NCBI RefSeq assembly: GCF_029767005.1
Contig: NZ_JARUQR010000005.1
Location: 91,679 to 155,678, forward strand
Source of the DNA: Thiomicrorhabdus sp. ZW0627
GTDB taxonomy: Bacteria; Pseudomonadota; Gammaproteobacteria; Thiomicrospirales; Thiomicrospiraceae
DNA: 64,000 bases
Reading direction: 5' to 3'
Below the pieces are notes generated by a model, which ran no database searches, was not told the DNA's origin, and saw nothing but the letters and a program-made list of their open reading frames with translations. The position numbers were made by a program, and so were the translations under genes. Below are positions 48,207 through 58,064 of the stretch, piece by piece. Each line of letters starts with the position of its first letter. The first letter of the stretch is position 1.

Positions 48207-49148
48207 TTAAGCAACGGCTTTCGGATTGAACCAGACGTCATAAAATTTCGTATGAATGGATGAAAGCTGTAATTGTATTTCATCCAGATAGTCATGTAGA
48301 GCCGTTGAGCCGACTTCGTAGAAATTATTTTCATCGATGTACTTCAAAAACGACTCGATGGCGTCGCCCATCTCTTCGCCGTTCGGCAGCTTGGAAGCCA
48401 TGCCGCGCATCACGCTGACGCAATAACGGATCGATCGGGCAAACTCCTTGTCGTGGATCAGAAAATCGACCACCTGCTGACCGTTGATTTCGGTCTGCAC
48501 GTTCTGGCGATACATGAAATGGGCACTGATCGATTTCAACAAGTTCGCCCACAGAATGCCCTCATACGGATACTCGTGATCAACGGTGGTCTCCTGCGCC
48601 ACAAACAAGCCGCCCACATCCAGGATACGTGAAGTCATGTCGGCGCGTTCGATACTCATCCCCAGCTTTATGAAGCGGTAGGTTTCGTTTTGGCTCATGG
48701 TACTCGACAACATGCCCGACCAGGCCTGACAGGAACGGATAATCTTCTCCAGAAGCAGATTGCGTTTACTGCGAACCTGAAAATCGGCTTGATTATCCTT
48801 GACCAGAAGATACAGCTCATTAATATGAATCCAGGCTTCACGCGGCAATATATCCCGCGTAGTCCGGGTATTTTCGCGCGCCCACCATAAAGAGGAGATC
48901 AGTGATGCCGGATTATCCCTATCCGACAACAACATCGTCATACAGTTCTGTTCGGTTCGGGCATCGTAATACTGATCAAAATACGCTTCGTTGCTGGTGA
49001 TTTCCACCAGACTGTACCAATTGAGTTTGACCGACTTGGGCAAATCGAACATTAACTGCGAATGCACCCGAGCCAAACGTGCCGTGTTTTCAACCCGCTC
49101 CATGTATCGAGCCAACCAATAGACTCTTTCCGCCACTCTAGATAACAT
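48207..49148 (-). CDS. Alpha-E domain protein
   Basis: All-helical protein of 313 residues starting with the family signature MLSRVAERVYWLARYMERVENTARL. Conserved segments include SLWWARENTRTTRDILP near residue 86 and IERADMTSRILD near residue 160. Alpha-E proteins are almost always encoded beside circularly permuted ATP-grasp proteins and are thought to act with them in an uncharacterised peptide or amide synthesis; no reaction has been assigned to my knowledge. Here the ATP-grasp gene is 9 nt upstream and the metallopeptidase 21 nt downstream. The usual transglutaminase-like partner is absent. Confidence 0.9.
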   Translation of the reverse strand: MLSRVAERVYWLARYMERVENTARLARVHSQLMFDLPKSVKLNWYSLVEITSNEAYFDQYYDARTEQNCMTMLLSDRDNPASLISSLWWARENTRTTRDILPREAWIHINELYLLVKDNQADFQVRSKRNLLLEKIIRSCQAWSGMLSSTMSQNETYRFIKLGMSIERADMTSRILDVGGLFVAQETTVDHEYPYEGILWANLLKSISAHFMYRQNVQTEINGQQVVDFLIHDKEFARSIRYCVSVMRGMASKLPNGEEMGDAIESFLKYIDENNFYEVGSTALHDYLDEIQLQLSSIHTKFYDVWFNPKAVA

Positions 49149-49157
49149 GTCGCCCTC

Positions 49158-50600
49158 CTATGATTCCACAATCCACGTATCTTTACTTCCTCCGCCCTGA
49201 GAGGAATTGACCACCAGCGAACCTTTTCGCAAGGCTACTCGAGTCAAACCGCCGGCGGTGACATAACTTTTCTTGCCCTGCAGAATGAACGGCCGCAAGT
49301 CAACATGACGCCCCTCGATTCCCTCTTCACAAAGCGTAGGTACGGTCGACAAACTCAATGTCGGCTGGGCGATGTAATTTCTCGGGTTCTCGATAATCAG
49401 CTCCCGGAACTGCTCGATTTCCTCCTCCGAAGCTTTCGGACCAATCAGCAGACCGTATCCACCCGATTCGTTGGCCGGTTTCACCACCAATTCGTTCAAG
49501 TGCTGCAACACATACTCTCGGTCTTCATCCACGCTACACAGGTAACTCGGCACGTTCTCGACCAGAGGCTCTTCTTTCAGATAAAAACGGATCATGTCCG
49601 GCACATAGGAATACACCACCTTGTCGTCGGCGACTCCACAGCCGGGTGCATTGGCAATCGCCACATTTCCCGCTCGCCATGCACGGATCAAGCCTTTGAC
49701 ACCCAGAGTTGAATCCTCACGGAATACTTCCGGATCCAGGAAAGCATCGTCGATACGGCGATAAATCACATCGACCTTTTTCAGACCGTCGATATTTCGC
49801 ATATAGACACAATCGTCGTCCAGAACGACCAAGTCGCTTCCTTCAACCAGTTCCGCCCCCATTTCATGCGCCAGATAAGCGTGTTCGTAATAGGCGGAGT
49901 TGAAGATACCCGGCGTCAGTACCACCACTTCAGGACTCTCCACTTCATTAGGCGACAAGGAACTTAGCATCGAAAGCAGATTGGCCGGGTAATCATCGAT
50001 CGGCATAATATTGATGTCGTGGAACACTTCCGGCATCACCTGCTTCATGACCGCGCGGTTTTCCAACATATAGGAGACCCCTGAAGGCACTCGAAGGTTG
50101 TCTTCCAGCACATAAACCGTACCGTCCGCCCCACGTACAAGATCTGAACCACAGATACACGCCCAGGAACCATGCTTCAACTTCATCCCTTTGCATTCAG
50201 GACGGTAATCCTTGGAAGAAAGAATCACTTCTTCAGGAATGATGCCGGCCTTGAAAATATCCTGATCGTTGTAGACGTCTTCAATAAACATATTCAGTGC
50301 TTTCAAACGCTGCACCAGGCCTTTTGAAACCTCTTTCCACTCCGATGCCGGAATGGTTCTTGGAAACACGTCGAACGGCCAGAGACGGTCGATATTTCCT
50401 TTGTCACTGTATACCGTGAAAGAAATCCCCATTTGGGCGATGGTGGCATTGGCATTTCTCTGGAGCTCTTCGAACTCTTTCAGAGACACCCCTTCATAAT
50501 GCTGGAACAGTTGGACAGAAGCCTCTCGCGGCTTGTCCGCGCGTTCAAGAGACTCATCGTAAAACCCATTGATTGTATAGTTGGAAAACGCGTTGATCAT
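49158..50600 (-). CDS. Circularly permuted ATP-grasp type 2 ligase
   Basis: 480-residue protein of the circularly permuted ATP-grasp family, predicted to make peptide-like bonds through acyl-phosphate intermediates. Visible family motifs are YSDKGNIDRLWPFDVFPR near residue 64, the GADGTVYVLEDNLRVPSG stretch near residue 158, LVVKPANESGGYG near residue 365 (ATP-binding lysine and flexible loop) and HVDLRPFILQG near residue 432. It follows the glycosyl phosphorylase gene by 25 nt and precedes the Alpha-E gene by 9 nt. The substrate is unknown. The setting next to glucosylglycerate enzymes invites the idea that it acts on a glucosylglycerate-linked product, but that is speculation. Confidence 0.9.
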   Translation of the reverse strand: MINAFSNYTINGFYDESLERADKPREASVQLFQHYEGVSLKEFEELQRNANATIAQMGISFTVYSDKGNIDRLWPFDVFPRTIPASEWKEVSKGLVQRLKALNMFIEDVYNDQDIFKAGIIPEEVILSSKDYRPECKGMKLKHGSWACICGSDLVRGADGTVYVLEDNLRVPSGVSYMLENRAVMKQVMPEVFHDINIMPIDDYPANLLSMLSSLSPNEVESPEVVVLTPGIFNSAYYEHAYLAHEMGAELVEGSDLVVLDDDCVYMRNIDGLKKVDVIYRRIDDAFLDPEVFREDSTLGVKGLIRAWRAGNVAIANAPGCGVADDKVVYSYVPDMIRFYLKEEPLVENVPSYLCSVDEDREYVLQHLNELVVKPANESGGYGLLIGPKASEEEIEQFRELIIENPRNYIAQPTLSLSTVPTLCEEGIEGRHVDLRPFILQGKKSYVTAGGLTRVALRKGSLVVNSSQGGGSKDTWIVES

Positions 50601-50625
50601 CGTCTATTCTCACTTTAGCCGATTG

Positions 50626-52398
50626 TTAATCCGTAAACGGAGCCCACAATGCCGATACGTCGTCGACAGTTTCCGGCATCAACCAGACCGACTGGTAAGG
50701 TTGCAGCACGTAATTGGTTTCGGCCGCAGCCACACCACTGTTGTCCAACAAGTTGGTCCAGTAGGAGAACCGTTCCATGCCTTCAATCTCGGCAAGGTTC
50801 ACCATCTTGATATCGCTTGTCAGGTTATGAATAGCCAGCATCGGGAATCTCAAATCCTCGGAATCACGCCACAAGGCGAAAAAATCCGATCCCAAGTCCA
50901 GTACTTTCTGAGGCGTATCCGGATGGAATGCCTTATGGCGTTTACGTCGTTGCAGGATGTTGGTCAGACGTTTGATTACTTCGGCATTGGAGGTACGTCC
51001 ACTTTCGATCAAGGCCTTGAGATATTCATAATCCCAACGGCGACGGTTGATCGAACGGGTACGCCCGGTTTTCTCAACCCCATCACGGTCGCTCGGCGTA
51101 GCGATCAAACTGTGGATATAAAATGCCGGAATCCCTTGCAACGTCATCATGATGTTCTGCGAACATATGAAGCGGTCGACCTGCCACTGATCCGGTCCGT
51201 TGGAGTGATAGGTTTCACGGAATGCACTGAACAAGGCGATATTGATTTCGTAAGGACTTTCCGAACCGTCCGGGTTGGATTTGGTGGTCAGGAACCCGCC
51301 AAGACGATGCATACTGGTAATCAAATCCTCAACTTCACGTTGTGGCAGAATCCCCTCGATCGGACGCACCCCGATCCCGTCGTGCGACGCGGTAAAGTTC
51401 AGGAAAGTACAGCCTTCCGGCGGCGGCGCGAGATCCATCGCCCAATCCGTCAGATAGCTTCCATCACCGCGATGCAGCGCGTGCAGAACCAGCGGTGCCA
51501 ATGCGAACTGATAAACCATGTGAGCTTCGTCTTGATCGCCGAAGTAGGATAGGTTTTCAAGATGCGGCACGTTGGTTTCCGTCAGCAGGATCGCCTGAGG
51601 TTTAATAAACGTCATGATGTCGCGCAACAGCTTGACCACCTCATGCGTCTGAGGCAAATGGATACAGTTGGTGCCCAACTCCTTCCACAGGAACGCGATT
51701 GCGTCGAGACGAATGATTTTCGCGCCCTTCTGAAGGTACAACAGCAAGACTTCAACCATCTTCAACAACACTTCCGGGTTCTTGAAGTTCAAATCGATCT
51801 GGTCGGCACTGAAGGTTGCCCAGACCATCTTCCGGCCGCGGTGCGTATAGGCTGGAACCAGCAATGGCGTGTTACGCGGACGCGTCACCTGGGAGACGTC
51901 TTCATCCCCCTCCATTTCAATGAAGAATTCGTTGAAAGGCGCGTTGTTGGCCTTATAGTCGGTGAACCAAAGGCTCTCCCTCGAGATATGGTTGATGACC
52001 AGATCGAACATCAGGTCATACTCTTTCTCCAGCTCCTCGATATGCGACCACTCTCCTAGATCCGGGTTTACCATGGTATAGTCGATCACCGAAAACCCGT
52101 CGTCCGAACTGTAAGGAAAAAACGGCAGAATATGAACGTTGTTGATGGCGTTCTTGATGTAAGTTTTCAGAAAGGTCTGCAAGGTTTGAAGTGGCGGAAC
52201 GCCGTCTTGAAGCACGGAATCGCCGTAAGTGATCAACACCACGTCTTCCTGAGTCCAACGCGGAGGTGTATCGTCCGCAGAACGGCCCGGATAAGTTTCC
52301 AAAAGATTTTTCAGCTTTACAAAGACTTCTTCCGAAGCGGTTTCGCCGTAAATGAAACTCAATCGTTCCTGAATCGTATTTAGAATTTTTTCTCGCAT
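50626..52398 (-). CDS. GH13_18 phosphorylase, probable glucosylglycerate phosphorylase
   Basis: Sucrose-phosphorylase-like glycoside phosphorylase, 590 residues. The catalytic residues by motif are nucleophile Asp232 (IIRLDAIAF), acid/base Glu274 (LLTETNVPH) and the stabilising Asp340 (TASHDGIG). The N-terminal about 50 residues exceed bifidobacterial sucrose phosphorylase and are typical of the glucosylglycerate/glucosylglycerol phosphorylase subgroups. The neighbouring GpgS-type synthase and phosphatase favour glucosylglycerate: reversible phosphorolysis to glucose-1-phosphate and glycerate would let the cell recover the osmolyte. Sucrose or glucosylglycerol cannot be excluded without specificity residues. 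Confidence 0.85.
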   Translation of the reverse strand: MREKILNTIQERLSFIYGETASEEVFVKLKNLLETYPGRSADDTPPRWTQEDVVLITYGDSVLQDGVPPLQTLQTFLKTYIKNAINNVHILPFFPYSSDDGFSVIDYTMVNPDLGEWSHIEELEKEYDLMFDLVINHISRESLWFTDYKANNAPFNEFFIEMEGDEDVSQVTRPRNTPLLVPAYTHRGRKMVWATFSADQIDLNFKNPEVLLKMVEVLLLYLQKGAKIIRLDAIAFLWKELGTNCIHLPQTHEVVKLLRDIMTFIKPQAILLTETNVPHLENLSYFGDQDEAHMVYQFALAPLVLHALHRGDGSYLTDWAMDLAPPPEGCTFLNFTASHDGIGVRPIEGILPQREVEDLITSMHRLGGFLTTKSNPDGSESPYEINIALFSAFRETYHSNGPDQWQVDRFICSQNIMMTLQGIPAFYIHSLIATPSDRDGVEKTGRTRSINRRRWDYEYLKALIESGRTSNAEVIKRLTNILQRRKRHKAFHPDTPQKVLDLGSDFFALWRDSEDLRFPMLAIHNLTSDIKMVNLAEIEGMERFSYWTNLLDNSGVAAAETNYVLQPYQSVWLMPETVDDVSALWAPFTD

Positions 52399-52463
52399 TT
52401 TCCTTCCCCACAGGCAGCCAACGATAAGACCGCCCTTTTACCTTTAGTCCATGTTTTGCGATC

Positions 52464-53675
52464 TTATTGGTTGTCCAGATCCACCGCCATTTTGATCTCT
52501 TCCAGAATCGTCGGACACGCACTCACCACTCGGTTCCAGTTCGGCATGAACGGCACTTCGCCCGGCGTCTCTATGAAGTCTTTACCGGCTTGCATGATGT
52601 TTTCCGCAAACAGTTCAATCACCTGTTCTTCGGAATGCAGATCCAGTCTCAGGCCATTCATCTCGGCATCAAACGCGTAGGATTCCAGCTGATCCAGTGC
52701 CGTACGGTAATAGATGGCGCGAATCGTACGCAAAGTACTGTGAGAAAAAGCATGACCTCTGACCGCCAGCTTTCGGAATAGCGATTTAGCGATGTCCTGA
52801 CTCATTCTCGACAGGCCTGCCTGCTTGTTCTCGAAAGAAACATCCTGATGTTTGTGGTCGTAAACATCCGCAATGTCTACCTGACAGACACGGCGATTCG
52901 AATAGTTGCTCAGAATCTCCGACATGACCCCGACTTCAAGCCCCCAGTCGGATGGAATACGGATCTCTTTAAGGCATTGGACGTCCATGGCGAACTCTCC
53001 GGCCAGCGGATAACGGAAACTGTCCAGATAACTCAGAAGATCGTCCTGCCCAACCACACCTTTCAATGCTCTCAAAAGCGGCGTCACCAGAAGGCGCGAA
53101 GCTCGTCCGTTCAGTTTGCCGTCCGCATATCGCGGGTAATACCCTTTCGAAAACACGAAATTGAACGTCGGATGTGCGACCGGATAGATCAGACGTGCCA
53201 GCAGGCCACGGTCGTAGGTCAATACGTCACAATCATGCAGAGCCACTACATCCGCTTGCTGGGAAGCCAGCACATAACCGTAACAGTTCCAGACGTTGCT
53301 CCCTTTGCCACGTTCTTTTGGCGCCAGATCCTTCTCTCTGAGTTTTTCAGTGATTGCCTGCATCCGCGGGCCGTCATTCCAGACAATTTTGAAATTCTGA
53401 GGAAGACCTGAAAAATACTCCTTGGCGAAAGCGAACTGCTCTTCGTCCGCACGATCCAAACCAATGACAATCTGGCTCAGATAAGGAACATTTTTTAACT
53501 CTTCAACGATATTCGCCAATGCCGGGCCTTCAAGCTCGCTGAACAGGGAAGGCAGAATCAAACCTAAAGGCTTCTGCTTACTGAATCTGACCAACTCGGC
53601 TTCAAGCTCTTCAACCGGTCGGTCAGTAATATTGTGGAAGGTTGTCACCGTCCCGTTCTGGAAAAAATCACTCAT
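52464..53675 (-). CDS. gpgS: Glucosyl-3-phosphoglycerate synthase (GT81-type)
   Basis: Retaining glycosyltransferase that transfers glucose from an NDP-glucose to 3-phosphoglycerate. The GT-A fold has the metal-binding D-x-D at Asp148-Asp150 (ALHDCDVLTYDR) and the acceptor-loop region GRASRLLVTPLLRAL near residue 192. The sequence GVVGQDDLLSYLDSFRYPLAGEFAM is followed by GLEVGVMSEI, the catalytic region of GpgS/MpgS relatives. The product is 403 residues. The phosphatase gene lies 36 nt upstream and the phosphorylase 65 nt downstream. Mannosyl instead of glucosyl transfer is possible, but the phosphorylase next door argues for glucosyl. Confidence 0.85.
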   Translation of the reverse strand: MSDFFQNGTVTTFHNITDRPVEELEAELVRFSKQKPLGLILPSLFSELEGPALANIVEELKNVPYLSQIVIGLDRADEEQFAFAKEYFSGLPQNFKIVWNDGPRMQAITEKLREKDLAPKERGKGSNVWNCYGYVLASQQADVVALHDCDVLTYDRGLLARLIYPVAHPTFNFVFSKGYYPRYADGKLNGRASRLLVTPLLRALKGVVGQDDLLSYLDSFRYPLAGEFAMDVQCLKEIRIPSDWGLEVGVMSEILSNYSNRRVCQVDIADVYDHKHQDVSFENKQAGLSRMSQDIAKSLFRKLAVRGHAFSHSTLRTIRAIYYRTALDQLESYAFDAEMNGLRLDLHSEEQVIELFAENIMQAGKDFIETPGEVPFMPNWNRVVSACPTILEEIKMAVDLDNQ

Positions 53676-53711
53676 AGGATTCTCCTTTCATAGATAAATT
53701 GACAGGGGTTC

Positions 53712-54488
53712 TTACACCCCTTCCTGTTGCAGAATGTCCTCGATCGATTCGACCCAGCCAAGCGGAGCCTCCGATTCGGCATAAATGGCATTCTCAACAT
53801 CCAATGCCTCCCCTTTCGCGGGAGGCAGTACCACTGCGATGTCTGCATGACATAGCATATCCAGATCGTTCTCGCCGTCCCCCAATGCGATCACTTTACA
53901 ACTCGTTTCACATTCAAACGGCGGATGACTGGTCAGATAGCGCATCGCATCCGCTTTATCATGACCCGCCATGACATGATGAAACCTTCCTCCTCTTTTC
54001 AAGATCAGGCCTTCTTTTTCAAGTCCCTCCTTGAACGCTTCCAAATTTTCATCACTGTCCATCCAAAGGATCGGTTCACTCACCTCGCGTTCTTTGGCTT
54101 TTACCGCGTCGGCGGATTTCAGCCCTGTTTTGTTCATCACCTCTGCGACCGTCCAGTCGCCAAACCCTTCGAATTTCCATTGATTCGCCTTGCGAAGGTG
54201 CTTAATGTAAGAGCGGATATCTTCATACGGCATGCCGATCAGATGCTTTTTACCTTGTTTGCCGTCATCCAGCAGGATGACCCCACCGTTTTCGGCAATC
54301 ACCGGCGGCATCAACCCTAAGCGCTGCTGCCAGGTCTCCAATTCAGCCAATGTTTTGCTGGAGTTCAAAACCACTGGAATACCGGCACTCTTCAGACGTT
54401 CGATCAGTGGCTTCACCACCTCATATTCATAGGTATGATGGTTCAGCAAGGTGCCGTCCAGGTCTGTAAAAATGATCAGTTTGCGCAT
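53712..54488 (-). CDS. Glucosyl/mannosyl-3-phosphoglycerate phosphatase (HAD family)
   Basis: Removes the phosphate from glucosyl- (or mannosyl-) 3-phosphoglycerate to give the free osmolyte. From ATG 54488 (SD GGAGG 7 nt upstream) the product is 258 residues, with the HAD nucleophile motif FTDLDGTLL (Asp9, Asp11), motif II VLNSSKTLAEL, and the metal-binding GDGENDLDML. The MpgP-type cap motif VIAENGGVI is present. It forms a functional pair with the synthase gene 36 nt downstream. Confidence 0.88.
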   Translation of the reverse strand: MRKLIIFTDLDGTLLNHHTYEYEVVKPLIERLKSAGIPVVLNSSKTLAELETWQQRLGLMPPVIAENGGVILLDDGKQGKKHLIGMPYEDIRSYIKHLRKANQWKFEGFGDWTVAEVMNKTGLKSADAVKAKEREVSEPILWMDSDENLEAFKEGLEKEGLILKRGGRFHHVMAGHDKADAMRYLTSHPPFECETSCKVIALGDGENDLDMLCHADIAVVLPPAKGEALDVENAIYAESEAPLGWVESIEDILQQEGV

Positions 54489-54519
54489 GAAAAAGCCTCC
54501 ATTTACCACTTTCCCAAGC

Positions 54520-55386
54520 TTAACTTTTCACGCCGTTGTCTTTAATGACAAGTTTGTTATATATCGCCAAAGACAAAATGATCAGTGCCACGCCTATTAT
54601 GAGATACAAGGCGTAAAGCATCTTAGACGGGTCATTCAACGCCGTCTTAAACACCACCATCAATGCTTCGATAGATAAGGCGATGATGATTGCGGTCAGG
54701 AATTTCGACAGCAACCTGGCCTCATCCTTCTTATCCGAATAGGCTTTATAGATCACCTCACGTTCAAGAAGGGTTTTGGCGAGGTCGAAAATCGCTAATC
54801 CCAATGTCAGGGCGACAATCGGCTTGAAAACGCTTTCCAGTGTGTATTGAGAGAAGTCGACCAGTTGCGAATAATAGTCATAGAACGCATAACCGATCGA
54901 CATCAAGGAAAAGAAAATCAAAGAGATACCGATTCCCAGATAAAAACTTTTGGAAATCGCATTGAATACAGGATGACGCTCCACCAGACCAAAACGGCTG
55001 AGAAGAGTCGTTAAATTGAAATCGAAGAAAAAGTAATGACCTTCGGCAAAAAGCATGGCGGTAACGCACGCTTCTCCGGTCGCTGAACTCAAATACGGAC
55101 GTGAGATTGAAACCCCTTTTTCGATCTCTTCAAGTTTCGAAACAAGGTACTTTCGATTTTTGCCTTTGGCAAAATTATCAGTACGGCTTCGGTAGATATT
55201 CGGTTCGGTCTGAACAAAGTCCTCGTCGGTGATGTACACCAGCTCCAGGCTTGGTAAAACCCGAAACATTCTCTGTACCCCCGGTATATCCGTCCCGATC
55301 AACTGCCCGTTGTTGCTCAAGGTTTCAATCAGAAACTTCTCTATATCCGATTGATATTGGTTGTACAGATCGATAAATTCTTGCAT
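54520..55386 (-). CDS. Membrane protein with N-terminal Cache/PDC-like sensor region
   Basis: 288 residues. The first about 140 resemble a PDC/Cache ligand-binding fold, with a long helix, LELVYITDEDFVQTEPN, and the typical ISRPYLSSATGEACVTAMLF strand pair. Four helices follow (about 148-169, 187-206, 229-249, 257-277). There is no N-terminal anchor, so the sensor is probably cytoplasmic, unusual for a Cache domain. No output domain such as kinase, GGDEF or HAMP is present. It lies between the osmolyte phosphatase gene and the chemoreceptor gene. Role unknown; a membrane stress or stretch sensor is one possibility. Confidence 0.75.
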   Translation of the reverse strand: MQEFIDLYNQYQSDIEKFLIETLSNNGQLIGTDIPGVQRMFRVLPSLELVYITDEDFVQTEPNIYRSRTDNFAKGKNRKYLVSKLEEIEKGVSISRPYLSSATGEACVTAMLFAEGHYFFFDFNLTTLLSRFGLVERHPVFNAISKSFYLGIGISLIFFSLMSIGYAFYDYYSQLVDFSQYTLESVFKPIVALTLGLAIFDLAKTLLEREVIYKAYSDKKDEARLLSKFLTAIIIALSIEALMVVFKTALNDPSKMLYALYLIIGVALIILSLAIYNKLVIKDNGVKS

Positions 55387-55455
55387 AAACTCTCTTAGTT
55401 CCTTTTACTGTCATCAAGAGGCCTGCCCGAACTTATCGAATCGATTCGGGCCCCG

Positions 55456-58047
55456 TCAGTGGGTTCTGAAATAGGCCTCGTTGAACTCATCCAACGCTTT
55501 ATCGAGCGCATTCGAAACATCGACGAACTCGTCCATCATCCGATCCCGAAGCTTCATATCGTCGAAATTCATATCCGACGATTTTTCCCTGAGTTGCATC
55601 ACATCCGCGATCAGTTTGTGCTGTTGCTGATGCAATTCTTCAACCTGTTTAAACTCAGACATCTGTTGAATAGATGGCTCGATAGAAACAATACTAGCCA
55701 ATGCCGTGCCAACACTACTCGCTGCAGGATTCTTCGCTGTTTCCATGTCGATCGAAACGTTCACGCCATTCAAGAAGGATTGAACGTTAGTCAGCCAAAT
55801 ACGCATCTCTTGACGGACATTGGCGACACGTACACCGTGAATGTCCGGAGTCTTTTGAATCAGGGTCTCCGTATAGGATTCATTGATCTGGAATTTATTG
55901 GTTTCGACCATCAACAACTCGGCCTGTTGCTGTAAGGATTCCGACGCGGCGGAAGTCTCTTCCACCAGTGTGGCATTGTTCTGGATATTTGCATCCAATG
56001 CCTGAATCGCCTGCGAAACCTCAGCAACACTCTGCTGCTGCTCAGTAATAGAACGCACCACTTCGGACAAGGATTGACCGATTTGGGTCACACCTTCGTT
56101 CACAACGGTAAAGGCATGTTCGGTTTCCTGAACCTTTTCCACCCCTTGCTTGACCTTCACACTGGATTCATCGATCAGCTTTTTGATGTCCTGAGCGGCT
56201 TCAGCGGATTTCTGTGCCAAGCTGCGAACTTCACCAGCCACAACGGCAAAACCACGCCCGTGCTCACCGGCTCGAGCCGCTTCTACTGCCGCGTTCAAAG
56301 CCAGTAAGTTGGTTTGGAATGCAATACCGTCAATCAAACCGATGATATTGGAAATCTTGTCGGAAGTATCCTGAATATCTTCCATCGCCGTGATGGTCGA
56401 CAACAGCGCGCCTTTCGCCTTGTCATTCTCACTGACAGCCTGTTCGGTAAGGTGGCTGACGCCGCTCAATTCATTGCTGTTCTCGATCTGCAGCTGATTG
56501 ACGCTTTGCATGGTGGCGTTTATCTGCTCCAATGTCGCCGCTGCCTGCTGGGTTCTGGACGACAGATCCAATGAGGCCTTGGTCGATTCAGTTGCGGCCT
56601 GGCCTACGGTATCCGATGCTTTCTTGATGTACCAGATGATCGAACTCAGGTTGTTCAATGAAACGTTGGTAGCCCCTTTCATCGCTGCCAGAGACCCCTG
56701 AAGATCTTTTTCGACACGTCCGCGAATGTCACCGGTCGCCAAGTTGTTCATGACAAAGACCATGTCTTCAATGATTTCATTAAGAGAAGCGAACAACTGG
56801 TTGATACTGTTGGAAGTATCCAGGAAGAACCCCTTAAGGTTCGTAGTATCCAGGTGCAGATCGGTATGTCCTAAAGAGGCCATCTGTAGCGTCATTTGCA
56901 AGGTCTGCTCGACACTCTTCTGCTGGGTCAGATCCAGCCATTCGATCACCGTCCCTATCTGAATGTCTTCATCGTTATAAACAGGTCGAATTTTGATATC
57001 GAAAATGAAATCCGCAAAGCACTCTTCCAGATCTTGAGAACGGGATAAATCGGTAAAGCTGTCCTTGTCCGAGAAAACGGTACACAATTGACTGCCTAAC
57101 AAGTGTTCAACCCTGAATTCAGGATAGACACTTTGCAATTTGCTTTCGTGCGCATCAAAAAACTCTTGTAACGCATCGTTCAGATAAAGAATGCTGCCTC
57201 GATTATCGACCATCATGACCTGAGATGACGCACTGTCTAGTGCAGACTTCAATCGTGTACTACGGTTCAATTTCTCATAAGCGTCGTCATACATGGCACC
57301 CAATTGCACCTGCATCATCTTAACGGCAGCCACCAGTTTACTTAACGAGTGATTCCCCAAGAAATCCACCTGCCCGGAGAAGTCCCCCTGGCGCATCATA
57401 TCCATTGTTTGCTTAGCCCGGCCTAAACGTTTGAAGGCGTATTTCCGTCCCGCCCAGGCATACAGATAGAAAGCCACGCTGACCGCAGCGACCCAACCGA
57501 CCGGTATATCGATGACACCGGCTTGAATCAGACTGGCACCAATTCCTAATATCGCAATCATCCCAACCATCAAATTGATTGGGTGAATAACATGAAATGT
57601 GCAGAAGCGCTCTAAAGGACCAACCAAGTTACCGTTTTTGATCTGCTTGCGGCCTTGTCGAATTTCCTGGTAGGCCTGTTCGGCCTTTTTCTTGGTTTTA
57701 TCATCAATCGGCCTACGCACCGAGATAAAGCCAACTATTTTCCCCTCTTCCAGAATCGGGGTCATATTGGCTTCTACCCAATAATAACTACCATCCTTAC
57801 AGAGGTTTTTAACAATCTGAACCCAGGGTTTCCCGGATTTCATCGTCGCCCACAAATCCTTAAAAACCTCTTTAGGAACGTCCGGATGTCTAAGAATATT
57901 GTGCGGCTGCCCGATCAACTCGCTTCTACTGTATCCACTGGCTTCGATAAAAGCGGTATTCACTTCGGTGATCGTACCGTTCAAATCTGTTTTTGAAACA
58001 ATCGTCCCTAGAGATGAGACATCCTTTTCCACACCCGTATTTTCCAT
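55456..58047 (-). CDS. Methyl-accepting chemotaxis protein with Aer-like PAS domain
   Basis: 863-residue chemoreceptor. An N-terminal PAS (about 10-120) has the Aer-type sequence [20 protein letters not shown], suggesting FAD and redox/energy sensing. Two helices (about 158-205) form a hairpin in the membrane, followed by a HAMP-like stretch and a second PAS-like region (about 270-380). The signalling tip around [20 protein letters not shown] is intact. After residue 740 is a region like a zinc-binding CZB domain but lacking its Cys and first His. There is no CheR-tethering pentapeptide. It follows the EAL gene by 17 nt; a 7-bp hairpin (55425-55451) begins 5 nt after its stop. Confidence 0.93.
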   Translation of the reverse strand: MENTGVEKDVSSLGTIVSKTDLNGTITEVNTAFIEASGYSRSELIGQPHNILRHPDVPKEVFKDLWATMKSGKPWVQIVKNLCKDGSYYWVEANMTPILEEGKIVGFISVRRPIDDKTKKKAEQAYQEIRQGRKQIKNGNLVGPLERFCTFHVIHPINLMVGMIAILGIGASLIQAGVIDIPVGWVAAVSVAFYLYAWAGRKYAFKRLGRAKQTMDMMRQGDFSGQVDFLGNHSLSKLVAAVKMMQVQLGAMYDDAYEKLNRSTRLKSALDSASSQVMMVDNRGSILYLNDALQEFFDAHESKLQSVYPEFRVEHLLGSQLCTVFSDKDSFTDLSRSQDLEECFADFIFDIKIRPVYNDEDIQIGTVIEWLDLTQQKSVEQTLQMTLQMASLGHTDLHLDTTNLKGFFLDTSNSINQLFASLNEIIEDMVFVMNNLATGDIRGRVEKDLQGSLAAMKGATNVSLNNLSSIIWYIKKASDTVGQAATESTKASLDLSSRTQQAAATLEQINATMQSVNQLQIENSNELSGVSHLTEQAVSENDKAKGALLSTITAMEDIQDTSDKISNIIGLIDGIAFQTNLLALNAAVEAARAGEHGRGFAVVAGEVRSLAQKSAEAAQDIKKLIDESSVKVKQGVEKVQETEHAFTVVNEGVTQIGQSLSEVVRSITEQQQSVAEVSQAIQALDANIQNNATLVEETSAASESLQQQAELLMVETNKFQINESYTETLIQKTPDIHGVRVANVRQEMRIWLTNVQSFLNGVNVSIDMETAKNPAASSVGTALASIVSIEPSIQQMSEFKQVEELHQQQHKLIADVMQLREKSSDMNFDDMKLRDRMMDEFVDVSNALDKALDEFNEAYFRTH

Positions 58048-58064
58048 AGCGACCCAACTTCCTC

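Noticed and set aside
50581..51552. Plus-strand frame of 323 codons opposite the GH13_18 gene
   Set aside because: Antisense shadow of a gene with intact catalytic motifs; no SD and no family resemblance.
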